NCBI RefSeq assembly: GCF_963576675.1
Contig: NC_088910.1
Coordinates: forward strand, 28,584,531-28,648,530
Direction: 5' to 3'
Length of the DNA: 64,000 nt
Source of the DNA: Euphorbia lathyris
Taxonomy: Eukaryota > Streptophyta > Magnoliopsida > Malpighiales > Euphorbiaceae
Part shown: positions 10,746 to 20,188 of the stretch, piece after piece
Layout: each line of letters begins with the position of its first letter
Numbering within the stretch: the stretch's first letter is position 1
Translations under genes and position numbers: made by a program
The notes under the pieces: model-generated
Database searches by the model: none
Told to the model about the DNA's origin: nothing
The model's input: the letters and a program-made list of their open reading frames with translations, nothing else

Positions 10746-11136
10746 TTGATTAATGATTATAGAATTAAGATGATGATCAGATCAATAAACAAGGAAGATT
10801 TAAATTGATTAGAAGTAGTAATCCTGAATCCATTTGCATACAGGAGAGTATATCAGTTGTGAATTTTTTTTATGGCAGGCAGAGAAAGGCTTTTTTCTCA
10901 CTAGTGTTGTATCTAGATAGCATTCTTTTGGTTGAGGGAATTGATGGGTCTGGTCTGGACCACAAAACCACCAATTTGTGGTCCTTGATGGTTGGTTCTG
11001 TAGAGGTTTCCAGGCGATTGGATAGCCTTAACTGGGCAAATAAGGGGGGCCATCACAGGCACCCTGATCGGTATCAGACATACATGTTAATGTATAAAAA
11101 TAAATTATGTATAATTTATATTGATTGATTGATAGG
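10746..11136 (+). other. 3' flank / probable 3' UTR of the GT47 gene
   Basis: Candidate AATAAA polyadenylation signals occur at 10784-10789 and 11099-11104. A 107-codon open stretch at 10805-11128 has no known domain and lacks a proper ATG start, so I treat it as untranslated 3' sequence. Confidence 0.45.
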
Positions 11137-11486
11137 TTCCCTTTGATTGAATCTTGAGTTGTTTCTGTGAAATTCTTTTGTTTCTCAGTCTTTTAATTTA
11201 TCGTTTGTGGGTATGCATATGATCGAAGTAAAGTGGTATATGCCAATCTTAAAGTAGAAGGGAAGCTTGATGATTGCTCTTGATTGCCATTTAAAGATTA
11301 GTATACTTGCTTGAATGGTTAGGGTCTCAACTCGTTTAAGTTAGAGACTTTGAGTTTGAGTCCGAAACTTTAATTGGGAGAGGATACATGAGTTTTGAAC
11401 CGAGAAATCGGACAAACTATATAAAAAATTATTACATATATAAAAACAATTTGGTTGTGAATTCAAGACACTTAGTACATAGTAAT
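11137..11486. other. Non-coding DNA, no feature seen
   Basis: AT-rich sequence with no recognisable coding or repeat structure. Confidence 0.5.
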
Positions 11487-11539
11487 ACACTAAAGATATA
11501 GTTATTTCAAAAAAAAAAAAAAAAACACTAAAGATATAG
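11487..11539 (+). mobile_element. Miniature poly(A) retro-insertion with 15-bp target-site duplication
   Basis: ACACTAAAGATATAG occurs at 11487-11501 and again, identically, at 11525-11539. Between the copies lie only 23 bases: TTATTTC followed by an A-run. Target duplication plus poly(A) is the signature of LINE-driven target-primed reverse transcription, here with almost the whole cargo lost by 5' truncation. A simple tandem duplication with later A expansion is the alternative. Confidence 0.6.
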
Positions 11540-12362
11540 CACCATTAAATTTTCCATGTGCTTTTATTTATTTTGCTTGGGCAAATTGTTATATAATGTA
11601 AGGATTGTGAGTAGGTGCAGGAAAAAAGAAAGAAAGACAAACAAACAGAGGAGTGTGTGGAGGAATACTCCTTGTCTATTATTTCTAAATTTTTTTTATA
11701 GAGCAAAGGAACAACATACGAGATAAGAGAATAAGATAAGGCTCTGTTTGGGTATATCAAATAGATTGAATGGGCCAATACAGATTACTTGAGTTTTCTC
11801 GAATATCCCATCCGTTACAAAGAGTTACAGACGGAGGTGTCATTCTTGGTAGGTGGAATTTTAAAAAAGAAAAGAACTCCACAGAAGTCTCTCGCAATAG
11901 GTTAAAATAGAAGGGCAAAACGACAACATATTGGATATTATTTTTATCAGAAAGCAAAACGGAAGGAAACACAACTGACACAATATATCTACTCTGTGAT
12001 ATATAGTTATTCAAAAGTTAAATGCATTTTTCGTTTATTTTAACACTTTCATATCTAATAATTGGTTTAGTTTCATCATATATCTTTTATCTCCGGTATG
12101 AATTCCTTTTTTTATGTTTTGGAGAACTCACTTAGATGAAAAATATGTGGGTGTTGAAGATTTTTTGTTTTTTTTATAAATTTTTTTATTATTCGGTTTG
12201 AGGTTCGTCAGACACTTTTTAGATAGATTTTTTCGTAATTAAAGCTTTCTGCATGCACTAAGAATCGAACTCGAATCGCAATTAAAGTTTTCCGCATACA
12301 CTAGGAATCGAACTTCAAAGCCACTAACTTAAGTGATGTTAAGTGATATGAGACCATCGTAA
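11540..12362. other. Non-coding DNA, no gene seen
   Basis: AT-rich. Two diverged copies of an AATCGAACT-containing word lie near 12264 and 12306 (aagaatcgaact / ggaatcgaact within similar contexts), indicating a small local duplication. The open stretches here have no domain and use poor codon patterns. Confidence 0.45.
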
Positions 12363-12371
12363 ATTAATAAT

Positions 12372-12885
12372 GGCTTAATACACCATTTGCCCCCTGAACT
12401 TGTCCAAAAAGCTTGATTGGTCCCCTGAATTTTTAAAGTGTCTCGATAGCCCCTGAATTTGCATAAAATGTTCAGTTAGCCCCCTGAACTTGCACAAAAT
12501 GTAGTCAATTGATCACTCGGTTGCAAAAAAGTAAGTTAAATGTGAAAGATGTATTGCACGAGTATTAAAAAAAAGTAAAATGACCGAAATCGGGCTATAC
12601 GGTTCTTAGATTAGAGAAGACAAGTTGTATAGTTCAACAAGCAATAACTTCCTTTTTAATCTATTTTTGAATTATGTAATAACATTCTAAGATGCGTGAA
12701 ATATATCTTTCGCATTTAACTTACTTTTTTTGCGATCGAGTGATCAATTGATTACATTTTATGCAAGTTCAGGGGGCTAACTAAACATTTTATGCAAGTT
12801 CAGGGAGCTATCGAGACACTTTGAAAGTTTAGAGGGCCAATCAAGCTTTTTAGACAAATTCAGGGGGCAAATGATGTATTAAGCC
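12372..12885. mobile_element. Mutator-type MITE, 514 bp, long inverted repeats
   Basis: The ends are GGCTTAATACACCATTTGCC and its complement, reading GGCAAATGATGTATTAAGCC at the right. Long inverted arms of roughly 180 bases each contain repeated CCCCTGAACTTG-type words and leave a short AT-rich centre. The element is bounded by a perfect 9-bp duplication, ATTAATAAT, at 12363-12371 and 12886-12894, the Mutator length. It has no coding capacity. Elements with these 'gccccctgaacttg' arms are widespread in plant gene-flanking DNA, and this one lies 1.6 kb downstream of the host gene. Confidence 0.88.
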
Positions 12886-12894
12886 ATTAATAAT

Positions 12895-14098
12895 TAATAA
12901 TTTGATGTAAAGTTATGCAAGATAACATCAACCCAACACTATAAGGCTGGTTCTTTGTGGAAAATCTTGGGTATTTTCGTCAATGTTCTGAGAATCGGAT
13001 CGATATTAAAGCAAATTTATAATTGGTTCATGAGTTATTTGTTCAATTAAATGTGTTAGTGTTAGTTATATTTATAATTAAGGAAAGGTAATTAGGGTCC
13101 GTTTATTTGAACTGTTTGTTCCGAAATTTTATCAAAAACTTTTCATCTTCTGTTTAGTATTAAAAAACAAAAAAGTAGTTCTGAAAAATGAAAACAAACA
13201 GACACTTAGAGGTGTATTTGTAAATAAGAGCATCTCTAAGAATTTTGTAGTTGTCTTGTGCTCTGATGAATTTGATTTGTTTTGTTTTCTCATAAGTTTT
13301 TCTTTTTCTTTTCATTTGTCTAAAAACTTTTTTTTTTTTTTTGTTTATATATGATATCATCAAGTAATTTTGAATCGTTGTATGTTGACCTTTTGTTGGA
13401 AGATGAAAATAATGGTGGAGTTATTGTGCTCGATGAAGCTCTCAATGTTAATCATCTTGATTTCTATTAGCTCTTTGTTAGAATGATTGCCTAGACTAGA
13501 CGGAAACCTCAATGTAGGGATGCTCGTTAGCTTGTCAATGATGCAGGTGTTAGAAGTGGCGGTGGTAGTTCTCCAATGATGAACAGCTCTAGTCCGACAA
13601 ATATAGTCAATGTAACTGATAATTATGCTGGTAATAACTGTTCAATTAAAATCATAACTGATAATTATATTGGTAATAATCGTTTCATTAAAAGCGTAAT
13701 TGATAATTAATGATGGTAGCAACTACTCAATTAAAAGTGTAATAAGGGGAGCAGTAAATATGAAAGTTACTACTATTAATGAGGAGTCAATTAAAAAAGA
13801 GAACCAATAAGCAACTTTTTAAATGAAATGTGTAGTTATTTTTGAGCCAAAATGATCGAAGGATGGAAGACTTATAAGTAACATTTTGGCTATTCTTCTA
13901 TCAAAAGAGATGTAGTCTTGGTTCATGATTCCAAAGCATAATCAAGAATATACCCTAAATTAAAGTATACAACATCCAACTAGTGAAATTAGAAGAAGCC
14001 CAGAATCTCATTAATCTTGTGCATTATACCAAAATGCAAAAGTCCAATAATATTTGAGTACAAGGTAATAGAGCTTATAAGAAGAAAGGATTTGTTTG

Positions 14099-14134
<36 letters not shown>

Positions 14135-14309
14135 ACAAAAAGGGATATATCGTTGATCAATACTTCAAGAATTATGGACATTCTCCTAACTTTAAGAATA
14201 TGAAGCATTTTTCTATTACAACAGATGGAATGTTGTCTCCGATTTGATTTTACATAATTCATCATCACTATCTAACTAATTCTAAGACTCGTTCTTTTGT
14301 TTCTTAACC
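12895..14309. other. Non-coding DNA with low-complexity tracts
   Basis: No gene is supported. A 33-base T homopolymer occupies 14101-14133 and is bordered by the inverted hexamers TTTGTC and GACAAA. The stretch 13620-13745 contains repeated words like TAATTATGCTGGTAATAA, TAATTATATTGGTAATAA and TGATAATTA, a decayed local duplication. A hint of acidic LINE ORF1-like coding near 13390-13450 is too short to call. Confidence 0.4.
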
Positions 14310-15320
14310 TTATCTCGCTTCCCACAAGTTATTTTTCCAAGATTCAAGCATGTTACTACCTTCCGTTGACATTAACACTTTAGTCACATAGCACTCCACA
14401 TTCTTAATTTTTCTCATGTGACTCTCCTCATGGCTCAAGTCGATTATTTCAGTTTCCAAGTTTCCTCGCCTAGTTAACATGATATCCCTTGACACATTTG
14501 ATCCACTAACATCTCTCCCATCACCATATACTTTAAATTCCATATATAAATTGATTTTTCTCTTTTCATAACAAGTATCAAGCCCTATTTCACTATCCCC
14601 TTCTTCAAGATCAATACCCCCATCTTCTTCAAGCATTCTGATAAAGTTGTTTCTAAGGGGCATTTTCTCAAACACATAGGGGCATCCTTTCCGACATGAG
14701 TTTCTCTAATTTTACATCACAAAATCAATCTCCCCAATTTCCTCACCTACTAAAACTCCTTCCTACTTATCCATATGAAAATCCAAAGTCTCATTTACAA
14801 TCTTATTATCTATAAACTCAAAAAGAGAATTTAGATCATCCTCAACAACACAAACATCCAACTTCTCACTAGCTATTTCAGTGTCCATAACTTCAATGAG
14901 AAATTGAAAACCTAATGTTTACCTATTAGGAATGTAATGGAGGAAAAATCGCATCCAACTTCTCACTAGCTATCAGTGTCCATAACTTCAACATGAGAAA
15001 TTGAAAACCTAGTGTTTACCTATTAGGAATGTAATGGAGGAAAAATCGGTGATGAATCCTTTAGAGAAACAAATAGGTCTTCTTGGCTTGATGCGATAAC
15101 TTCATTTGCTCTTACATTTCTTTGATTCAAATAATTGTTGGTATATTTCTTAAAACTCTAATCTCATCTCTTCTATGGAGGCTTCTAGTTCCATCTCCAA
15201 CTATTGGTGAAACCCCTTTCCATAATTTATTAGAAGACTCAATTTTTGTGCTATTAATTCAGATAGAAGCAAATGCTCGAAGAAGTCTTGGATTAGGATA
15301 TGATCAAGGCTCTGATACCA
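14310..15320 (-). pseudogene. Decayed gag/5' region of a minus-strand LTR retrotransposon
   Basis: The assignment rests on position, not on a clear domain. At the right edge is the complement of the initiator-tRNA-Met primer-binding site (15309-15320), so coding sequence to its left on the minus strand should be gag. Near 15210-15170 a minus-strand frame gives EMELEASIEEMRLE, a charged coiled-coil-like start often seen in plant gag proteins. Further left, a 121-codon open stretch at 14310-14675 is charged and acidic without a known domain. Two near-identical copies of about 80 bases (about 14853-14940 and 14958-15048, containing CCAACTTCTCACTAGCTAT) show a local tandem duplication. Confidence 0.4.
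15309..15320 (-). other. Primer-binding site complementary to initiator tRNA-Met
   Basis: GCTCTGATACCA on the plus strand is TGGTATCAGAGC on the minus strand, the standard PBS of many plant copia and gypsy elements. The identical word is used by the Tekay element at 29660-29671. It fixes the orientation of this remnant as minus. Confidence 0.75.
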
Positions 15321-15322
15321 AC

Positions 15323-15840
15323 TGATTCAAATGGGGGTTGATAGGAAGAAGTAATGAAGGTTTTAACCCTAAATCAATAAAGACATTCTCAAGTTAAACT
15401 TGAAGGAATTGAAAAATCCTCAAAACTTAGATATAAACCCTAATTCTCAAAGAGAGATTTTGAAATTTGATTCATGATAAAAAAATGTTATTTTTCAACT
15501 TAAAAGGAGATGAATTTATACCCCTCTAACCCCAACTACTTTAAAGTCATAACTACTTGAAGATAAGAAAATGCAGAAATGGGATAAAACACACAAAATT
15601 AGAGAAAAAACGAGTTTAAATCACCTCCAAAAGTAGTTGACTCGGGGAGTCAATAGGTGACTCATTGAGTCATGTCTGTGTGGGAGATTTTGTCTCCCAT
15701 ATAGGTTTACGACTCGGTGAGTCAAATATTGACTTGGCGAGCCATATACCTTAAACCCTCCTCAAATGCTTATTGGCCCATCTGATACTCTGTTCCACGT
15801 CCCTTTTGAGTTGGTTGCTCAACCATGACCATCTTGCTCT
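15323..15840 (-). repeat. Probable 5' LTR of the minus-strand remnant (outer end uncertain)
   Basis: On the minus strand the LTR would end ...TTTGAATCA three bases before the PBS. The segment carries repeated quasi-palindromes GACTCGGGGAGTC, GACTCATTGAGTC and GACTCGGTGAGTC. The outer TG end is not identified; 15840 is approximate and no target-site duplication was found. Confidence 0.4.
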
Positions 15841-16479
15841 TTTTCGTCATAGAAACGCCATCATCATTATTGAAAAGTTAGCGTTAAATATCATGCATTG
15901 CTTAATAAAGGGGTCATATAGCTCCTTATATATGTAAGCAATCATATACCCTTAAAAAACTTTTGAGATGAGTTAGATCTTACATATCTAATATCATAAT
16001 GTTGGGTCACTTGTGAATTTGTTTTACGTTCCATATGGTTCTGTTCATAAAGGAATTTTGTTAAATATGTCAATATTGATTAATTAATGAGTTGTATAAC
16101 TTCTTATATATGTAAGACAATTTTCTCTCTTTTGAGAAAAATTGGACCTTTATTTACGGTTCGTGGGATTGGTTCTTTGTTTTTAGAAAGAAAGTATGTA
16201 AAACAAAAGAATAGGAAAGAATCTGAAAAAATAAAGAGATACAAACCTTAGAAGCTAATAGCTCAATTTATAATGAACGTCCATCCATCTTGCATCCAAT
16301 ACAGGGTTTCTGTTTCGCCTCTCGACCAAGGGTCCGGAAACTCACATCTTAGTCCAACATGAAGATCCACGTCCAAATTGATTATATCTTCTAAGAAGAT
16401 AACATTACGATATTATCATACGGCAACTATTATTATTTTTCGGGGTATAAACTTACAGAGACGAATATCAGATGGGGGA
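15841..16479. other. Non-coding DNA, nothing recognised
   Basis: AT-rich. The phrase 'cttatatatgtaagca/acaat' appears twice (near 15925 and 16105), a small diverged local repeat. No coding similarity was seen. Confidence 0.45.
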
Positions 16480-16926
16480 GTGGCTGTTGCGTCAAACTGT
16501 AAGAAATGCTGGCATCGTCCTCCACGGGGATCGGTTTCTTGCTGCTCTGATGCGAGTTTTTTCACTATTCTGGGACGATCGGGTTGCGGGTTGGTGCTGC
16601 GTAATGATGAAGGTGAATTTCTACAAGCGAAATCAACAACGGTTGGCAGAGTAATGGATATTAGGGAAGGTGAAGCTTGGGCGTTGTTAAACGCTGTTAA
16701 TTGGGTGAAGGAATTGGGGATCAATTCAGTAGTATTCGAAACTGATTCGCTGGAAACTGTCAAGGCTATTCAGTCTGGTCAAGAGGATCTATCCGAGTTT
16801 GGTGACTATATCTCTCAATGTCGGTCTGGTTTAACACAAAATAACGGGTTTTCCATCCGTTTTATCAGAAGACAAGCAAACGGTCTTGCCCATGCACTGG
16901 CCAGGGCGGCTAAGAAAATACATTAG
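16480..16926 (+). pseudogene. Orphan RNase H domain (RVT_3 type), LINE 3' fragment
   Basis: An open frame from 16378 to the stop at 16926 contains, from about 16490, a plant LINE-type RNase H domain. Landmarks are SDASFF (first Asp), GCGLVLRNDEGEF, REGEAWALLNA (Glu), FETDSLETVKAIQ (Asp) and the C-terminal RRQANGLAHALARAA. The acidic residues typical of RVT_3 are present, and about 140 codons are uninterrupted. No RT or zinc-binding region precedes it, so it is either a 5'-truncated LINE tail or a copied domain. No poly(A) or target-site duplication was recognised. An expressed host RNase H-like gene is possible but has no supporting promoter or start. Confidence 0.7.
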
Positions 16927-17619
16927 TATACAATAATTTTTTAATTCTCCCTCTGATGCATACAATATGAAACTGACATATTTTGCAAGTTCAAAGTTAT
17001 ATTGTTTTTTGAAAGCAGATTTATATTTTTAATTCATAAGATAATTTCAAATTGGCAAATTATAATATTGTAGTTCCTGGGCTGCATTGGGCCAAATTTA
17101 TTAATTTAAGAACAACATTGCCAATTATATATTTAAAAAAAAAAAGCAGGTTACGCAATATTCATAAATGAGTGAATTGTTTATGAGTGTTCCATACTAA
17201 CGAGTTTATTTAAATATTAAATTCTTAGATCCGTTTGTTTTTTTCCTAAATAATTGAAAATTTGACCAAAATAAAATAAAATAATGATATTCTGATATGT
17301 TAGGATTTAAAATATAAAAAATATATTTTGATAAATGTCAATAAAAATTAAAATATGTTATTTTTGATGTAATTTCTTCTTAAAAAAAAATACAAGGTAG
17401 ACTTATAAAAACCTAAGTAATTAGGCTTGAAACCAGTTTGTATAAGAAAACATGGTCCAATTTTTGGTGCCCAATATTAATGACAATTAAATAGTTATGG
17501 ATATAGGTCAGTGGATTGGGATCACATTTGTTATGGGCTTACGTATTTCCAGAGCCCAACAAACGAAGGACTAGGAGGAGATGAATATAAGGATTGTACA
17601 AAATTAAAGGGGAATTTAC
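16927..17619. other. AT-rich intergenic DNA, no gene seen
   Basis: High A+T with short homopolymers and no recognisable coding or repeat boundary. Confidence 0.5.
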
Positions 17620-17882
17620 TCTATGCCTAGGCTTGTAAATGGCACGGATTCACCCCAATAATAAAAACAAGAAAAAAATTCCAAAGATGGGAATGGGGCA
17701 AGATGGATGAGCTCTTTTTCATATATGGAGACCGAGATCGAGGGTCTATTTTTCTAACTCACCGGACTCCTCATCTCCATCTCCACCACTTCACGGGAAT
17801 TCTTAAAATAATATATATCTATAATTAATATAATGATAATGCATTTTTACGATAAGTATTAATGATAATATATATGATAGTA

Positions 17883-20155
17883 ATGGCGAAGGAGCGTGAT
17901 CCAGCGAGAGAGCAGCGAAAGACTAGGGCTACGGCGTCGGTGAGCGGGGTTGGTGGTCGACCGGAGCTAGGTATAGGGGATCGGGTGGCCGGGAGGACGG
18001 GGATTAAGGATCCGGACCCAGATGGCGAGTTGGTGGAGGGGGTGTGGAGTGCGGCGCTATTGTTGCGGGATAGGCGGGGGAGCGGCGAGAGGGTCAGAGA
18101 GCGTTCGAGGGAGAGGGAGTGGCCGACTCGTAAGGTGGAGGAGGGGTCGGATCCGGCGGTTTTGATGGCCGGTGAGGAGAGTGAGGGATCGATTTGGGCC
18201 AGAGAGATGCTAGGTCGGGACGAGATGCAGGGATCCGCGGGGATCGATTTGCCGGCAGGAAGTATGGCAGTTTTGCCGGGCTCGGCTGCGGAAGAGCCAA
18301 GATTGGGGGCCGGGGCTGGTAACCTGGACGTGCACCCCTTAGATTCTTGTGAGGCGATCTCCGGTGCTGTGGTGATCCAGGGAGATAGGGCACAGGCCTT
18401 GCCTGTGTCACAAGAAGCGCTGGCTGTGCAGGTTACGCGGGCCGCGAAGGCCAAGCGGGCCACGCAAGCCACGCCTGTTGTGCAGGTTGCGCAGGCTGCG
18501 TTTTTTGCTCAAGCCGCGTGTGCCGCGCAAGAAGCTCTAAAAGATGTTTCAGCCGGGGGTTTTGCATCTAATTCGGTTTTATTAAATGTTGATAATCCTA
18601 GCCATGGAGAAGGTGAGAAGATTAGGGACCATAACAATTCCATGTCTAATGTTATCCCAAAAGTTGGAAATCCGGTGAATACTGTTGTTAATTCCACTTT
18701 GGTGAACTGTCACGGGAGTTCTTCCTGGAGAGATAAGGTATTGGGGGTGATTGAGGAGGATCCCACGATGGAAGTTGACAGTAGCGAGGATAGTTCTGAG
18801 GAGGACTGGTCGGACTCTGATGTGGAGGAGGATGGTGTGCAGGATGACCCTTTGTGCCCGGCGATCCGTCTTACATCTGATGACAAACGTTTCTTTAGAT
18901 CAAAATGGAAATTATCCTTAATTGTTACTGTTCTTGGAAAAAGAATAAGCTTTAAATATTTTGCTCAGAGGATCCAAGCTCAATGGGCTAATAAAGGGAA
19001 GGTTACCATTACGGACCTGGAAAATGACTATTATGTCATCAAATTTACTAGGGCTGAGGATTTTAACAAAGTTGTCAATGGGGGTCCTTACATTATTTCC
19101 AATCATGTGTTGGCGTTGAGACCTTGGGTCCCAAATTTTGACCCTTATGATTGTTCTGTGAACAGGATCCTCACTTGGGTGAGATTCCCAGCTCTTCCTA
19201 TTGAACTCTATAACGAAAGATTCCTAAATAAAATTGGTGGTCTGGTTGGGAAAGTCCACCATGTTGATAAAACTACTATTGAGGCAGCGAGGGGTAAGTT
19301 CGCCAGGGTATGTATAGACATTGATCTTGCCAAACCTCTTCTCTCCAAATTCAGTGTTAAAAATAAAGTGTTTCATATTGAATATGAAGGGATTCACAAT
19401 ATTTGCTTTGAATGTGGTAAGTTTGGTCATACTGTTGAGGGTTGTCCCAAGAGAAGGAAGGAAGTGGAAGAGGTGGCAGTGCCTATTGTAGGAAGAGCTG
19501 AGGCTAGTCTAAGGGATGGGGAGAACTTTGGTCCTTGGATGCTGGCCAAAAGATCAGTCAAACGGAGGCCTCATGTTGTTGCTTCCAGGGATCAATATTC
19601 TGATATCAATAAGGAGGTGCAGTCTTTGAAGATTAATCCTGAGATTAAGGTCAGGCCCCCTGATATTAAGAAGGATGCTAAGGGTGCGTCATCTTCCGGG
19701 TCAGGGTCGAGATTTGTGTCCTGGCTCTTGAGGTTGGGCAGGATCCAGACTCTACTATTGAGCAGATGGAGTTAAGTAGGCCAGGCCTGGAACTGGTCGA
19801 GCCTGCTTCTATCCTGGGTGATTCTATTAACCCGCTTTTCGACTCTAATGCTATTGCCAAGAAGAACCCCCAGGTTGCTGGCACAACAAGCAGAAGGATG
19901 ACCAATGTGAATAAAGATCAAGGGGGTTCCCTAGATCTGGCAACCCGAAGGATGAAGGAGTCAAATGAGGTTAGTATTCCTTCTCTTAGTGGTAATCCTG
20001 GGGTGGGGAATTCAATGGGGATTATTAAACCTAACTTAAAAAAGCCTAAGGGTAAACAAAAAAGTATCCTGAATCCTTTGGCTCGTTCTGATAAAAGGGG
20101 ACCTTCTGGTACCTCCTCTAGGCTCTTCGGAGCCCCGAATAAATACATGATATAG
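17883..20155 (+). pseudogene. LINE ORF1: nucleic-acid-binding protein (DUF4283 + CCHC), one frameshift
   Basis: ORF1 proteins coat LINE RNA and act as chaperones. The start chosen is the ATG at 17883 (MAKERDPAREQ); an in-frame ATG at 17862 lies at or before the element edge. The first 280 residues are low-complexity (Ala/Arg/Gly/Glu-rich). An acidic patch (EVDSSEDSSEEDWSDSDVEE) precedes the DUF4283 RNA-binding fold at about residues 336-500. The knuckle CFECGKFGHTVEGC follows at about 506-519. The original frame ends at 19775 after a frameshift near 19710-19730. The next frame (from about 19725) continues the protein to its proper end at 20155, where it closes with SSRLFGAPNKYM; the minus-strand copy closes the same way. 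A single-base loss or two-base gain explains it. Confidence 0.85.
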
Positions 20156-20188
20156 GGTATGGGCTTGTGTCAGTAGTTATCCCTTCTG

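Noticed and set aside
10805..11128. 107-codon open frame after the GT47 gene
   Set aside because: No domain and no proper ATG start; position and polyadenylation signals fit 3' UTR.
13090..13210. Small hAT-type MITE (GGGTCCGTTTATTTG ... AAACAAACAGACAC)
   Set aside because: The ends resemble common plant MITE termini, but pairing is poor and no 8-bp duplication flanks them.
13385..13600. LINE ORF1-like fragment
   Set aside because: Only a short acidic stretch (LLEDENNGGVIVLDEALN) hints at it, followed by stops; no DUF4283 or knuckle block could be read.
14011..14268. Poly-Lys or poly-Phe ORFs on both strands
   Set aside because: Produced solely by the 33-base homopolymer.
17825..18472. 215-codon minus-strand frame opposite LINE ORF1
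   Set aside because: Shadow of GC-rich, stop-poor coding sequence on the plus strand; Pro/Ser-rich without a domain.
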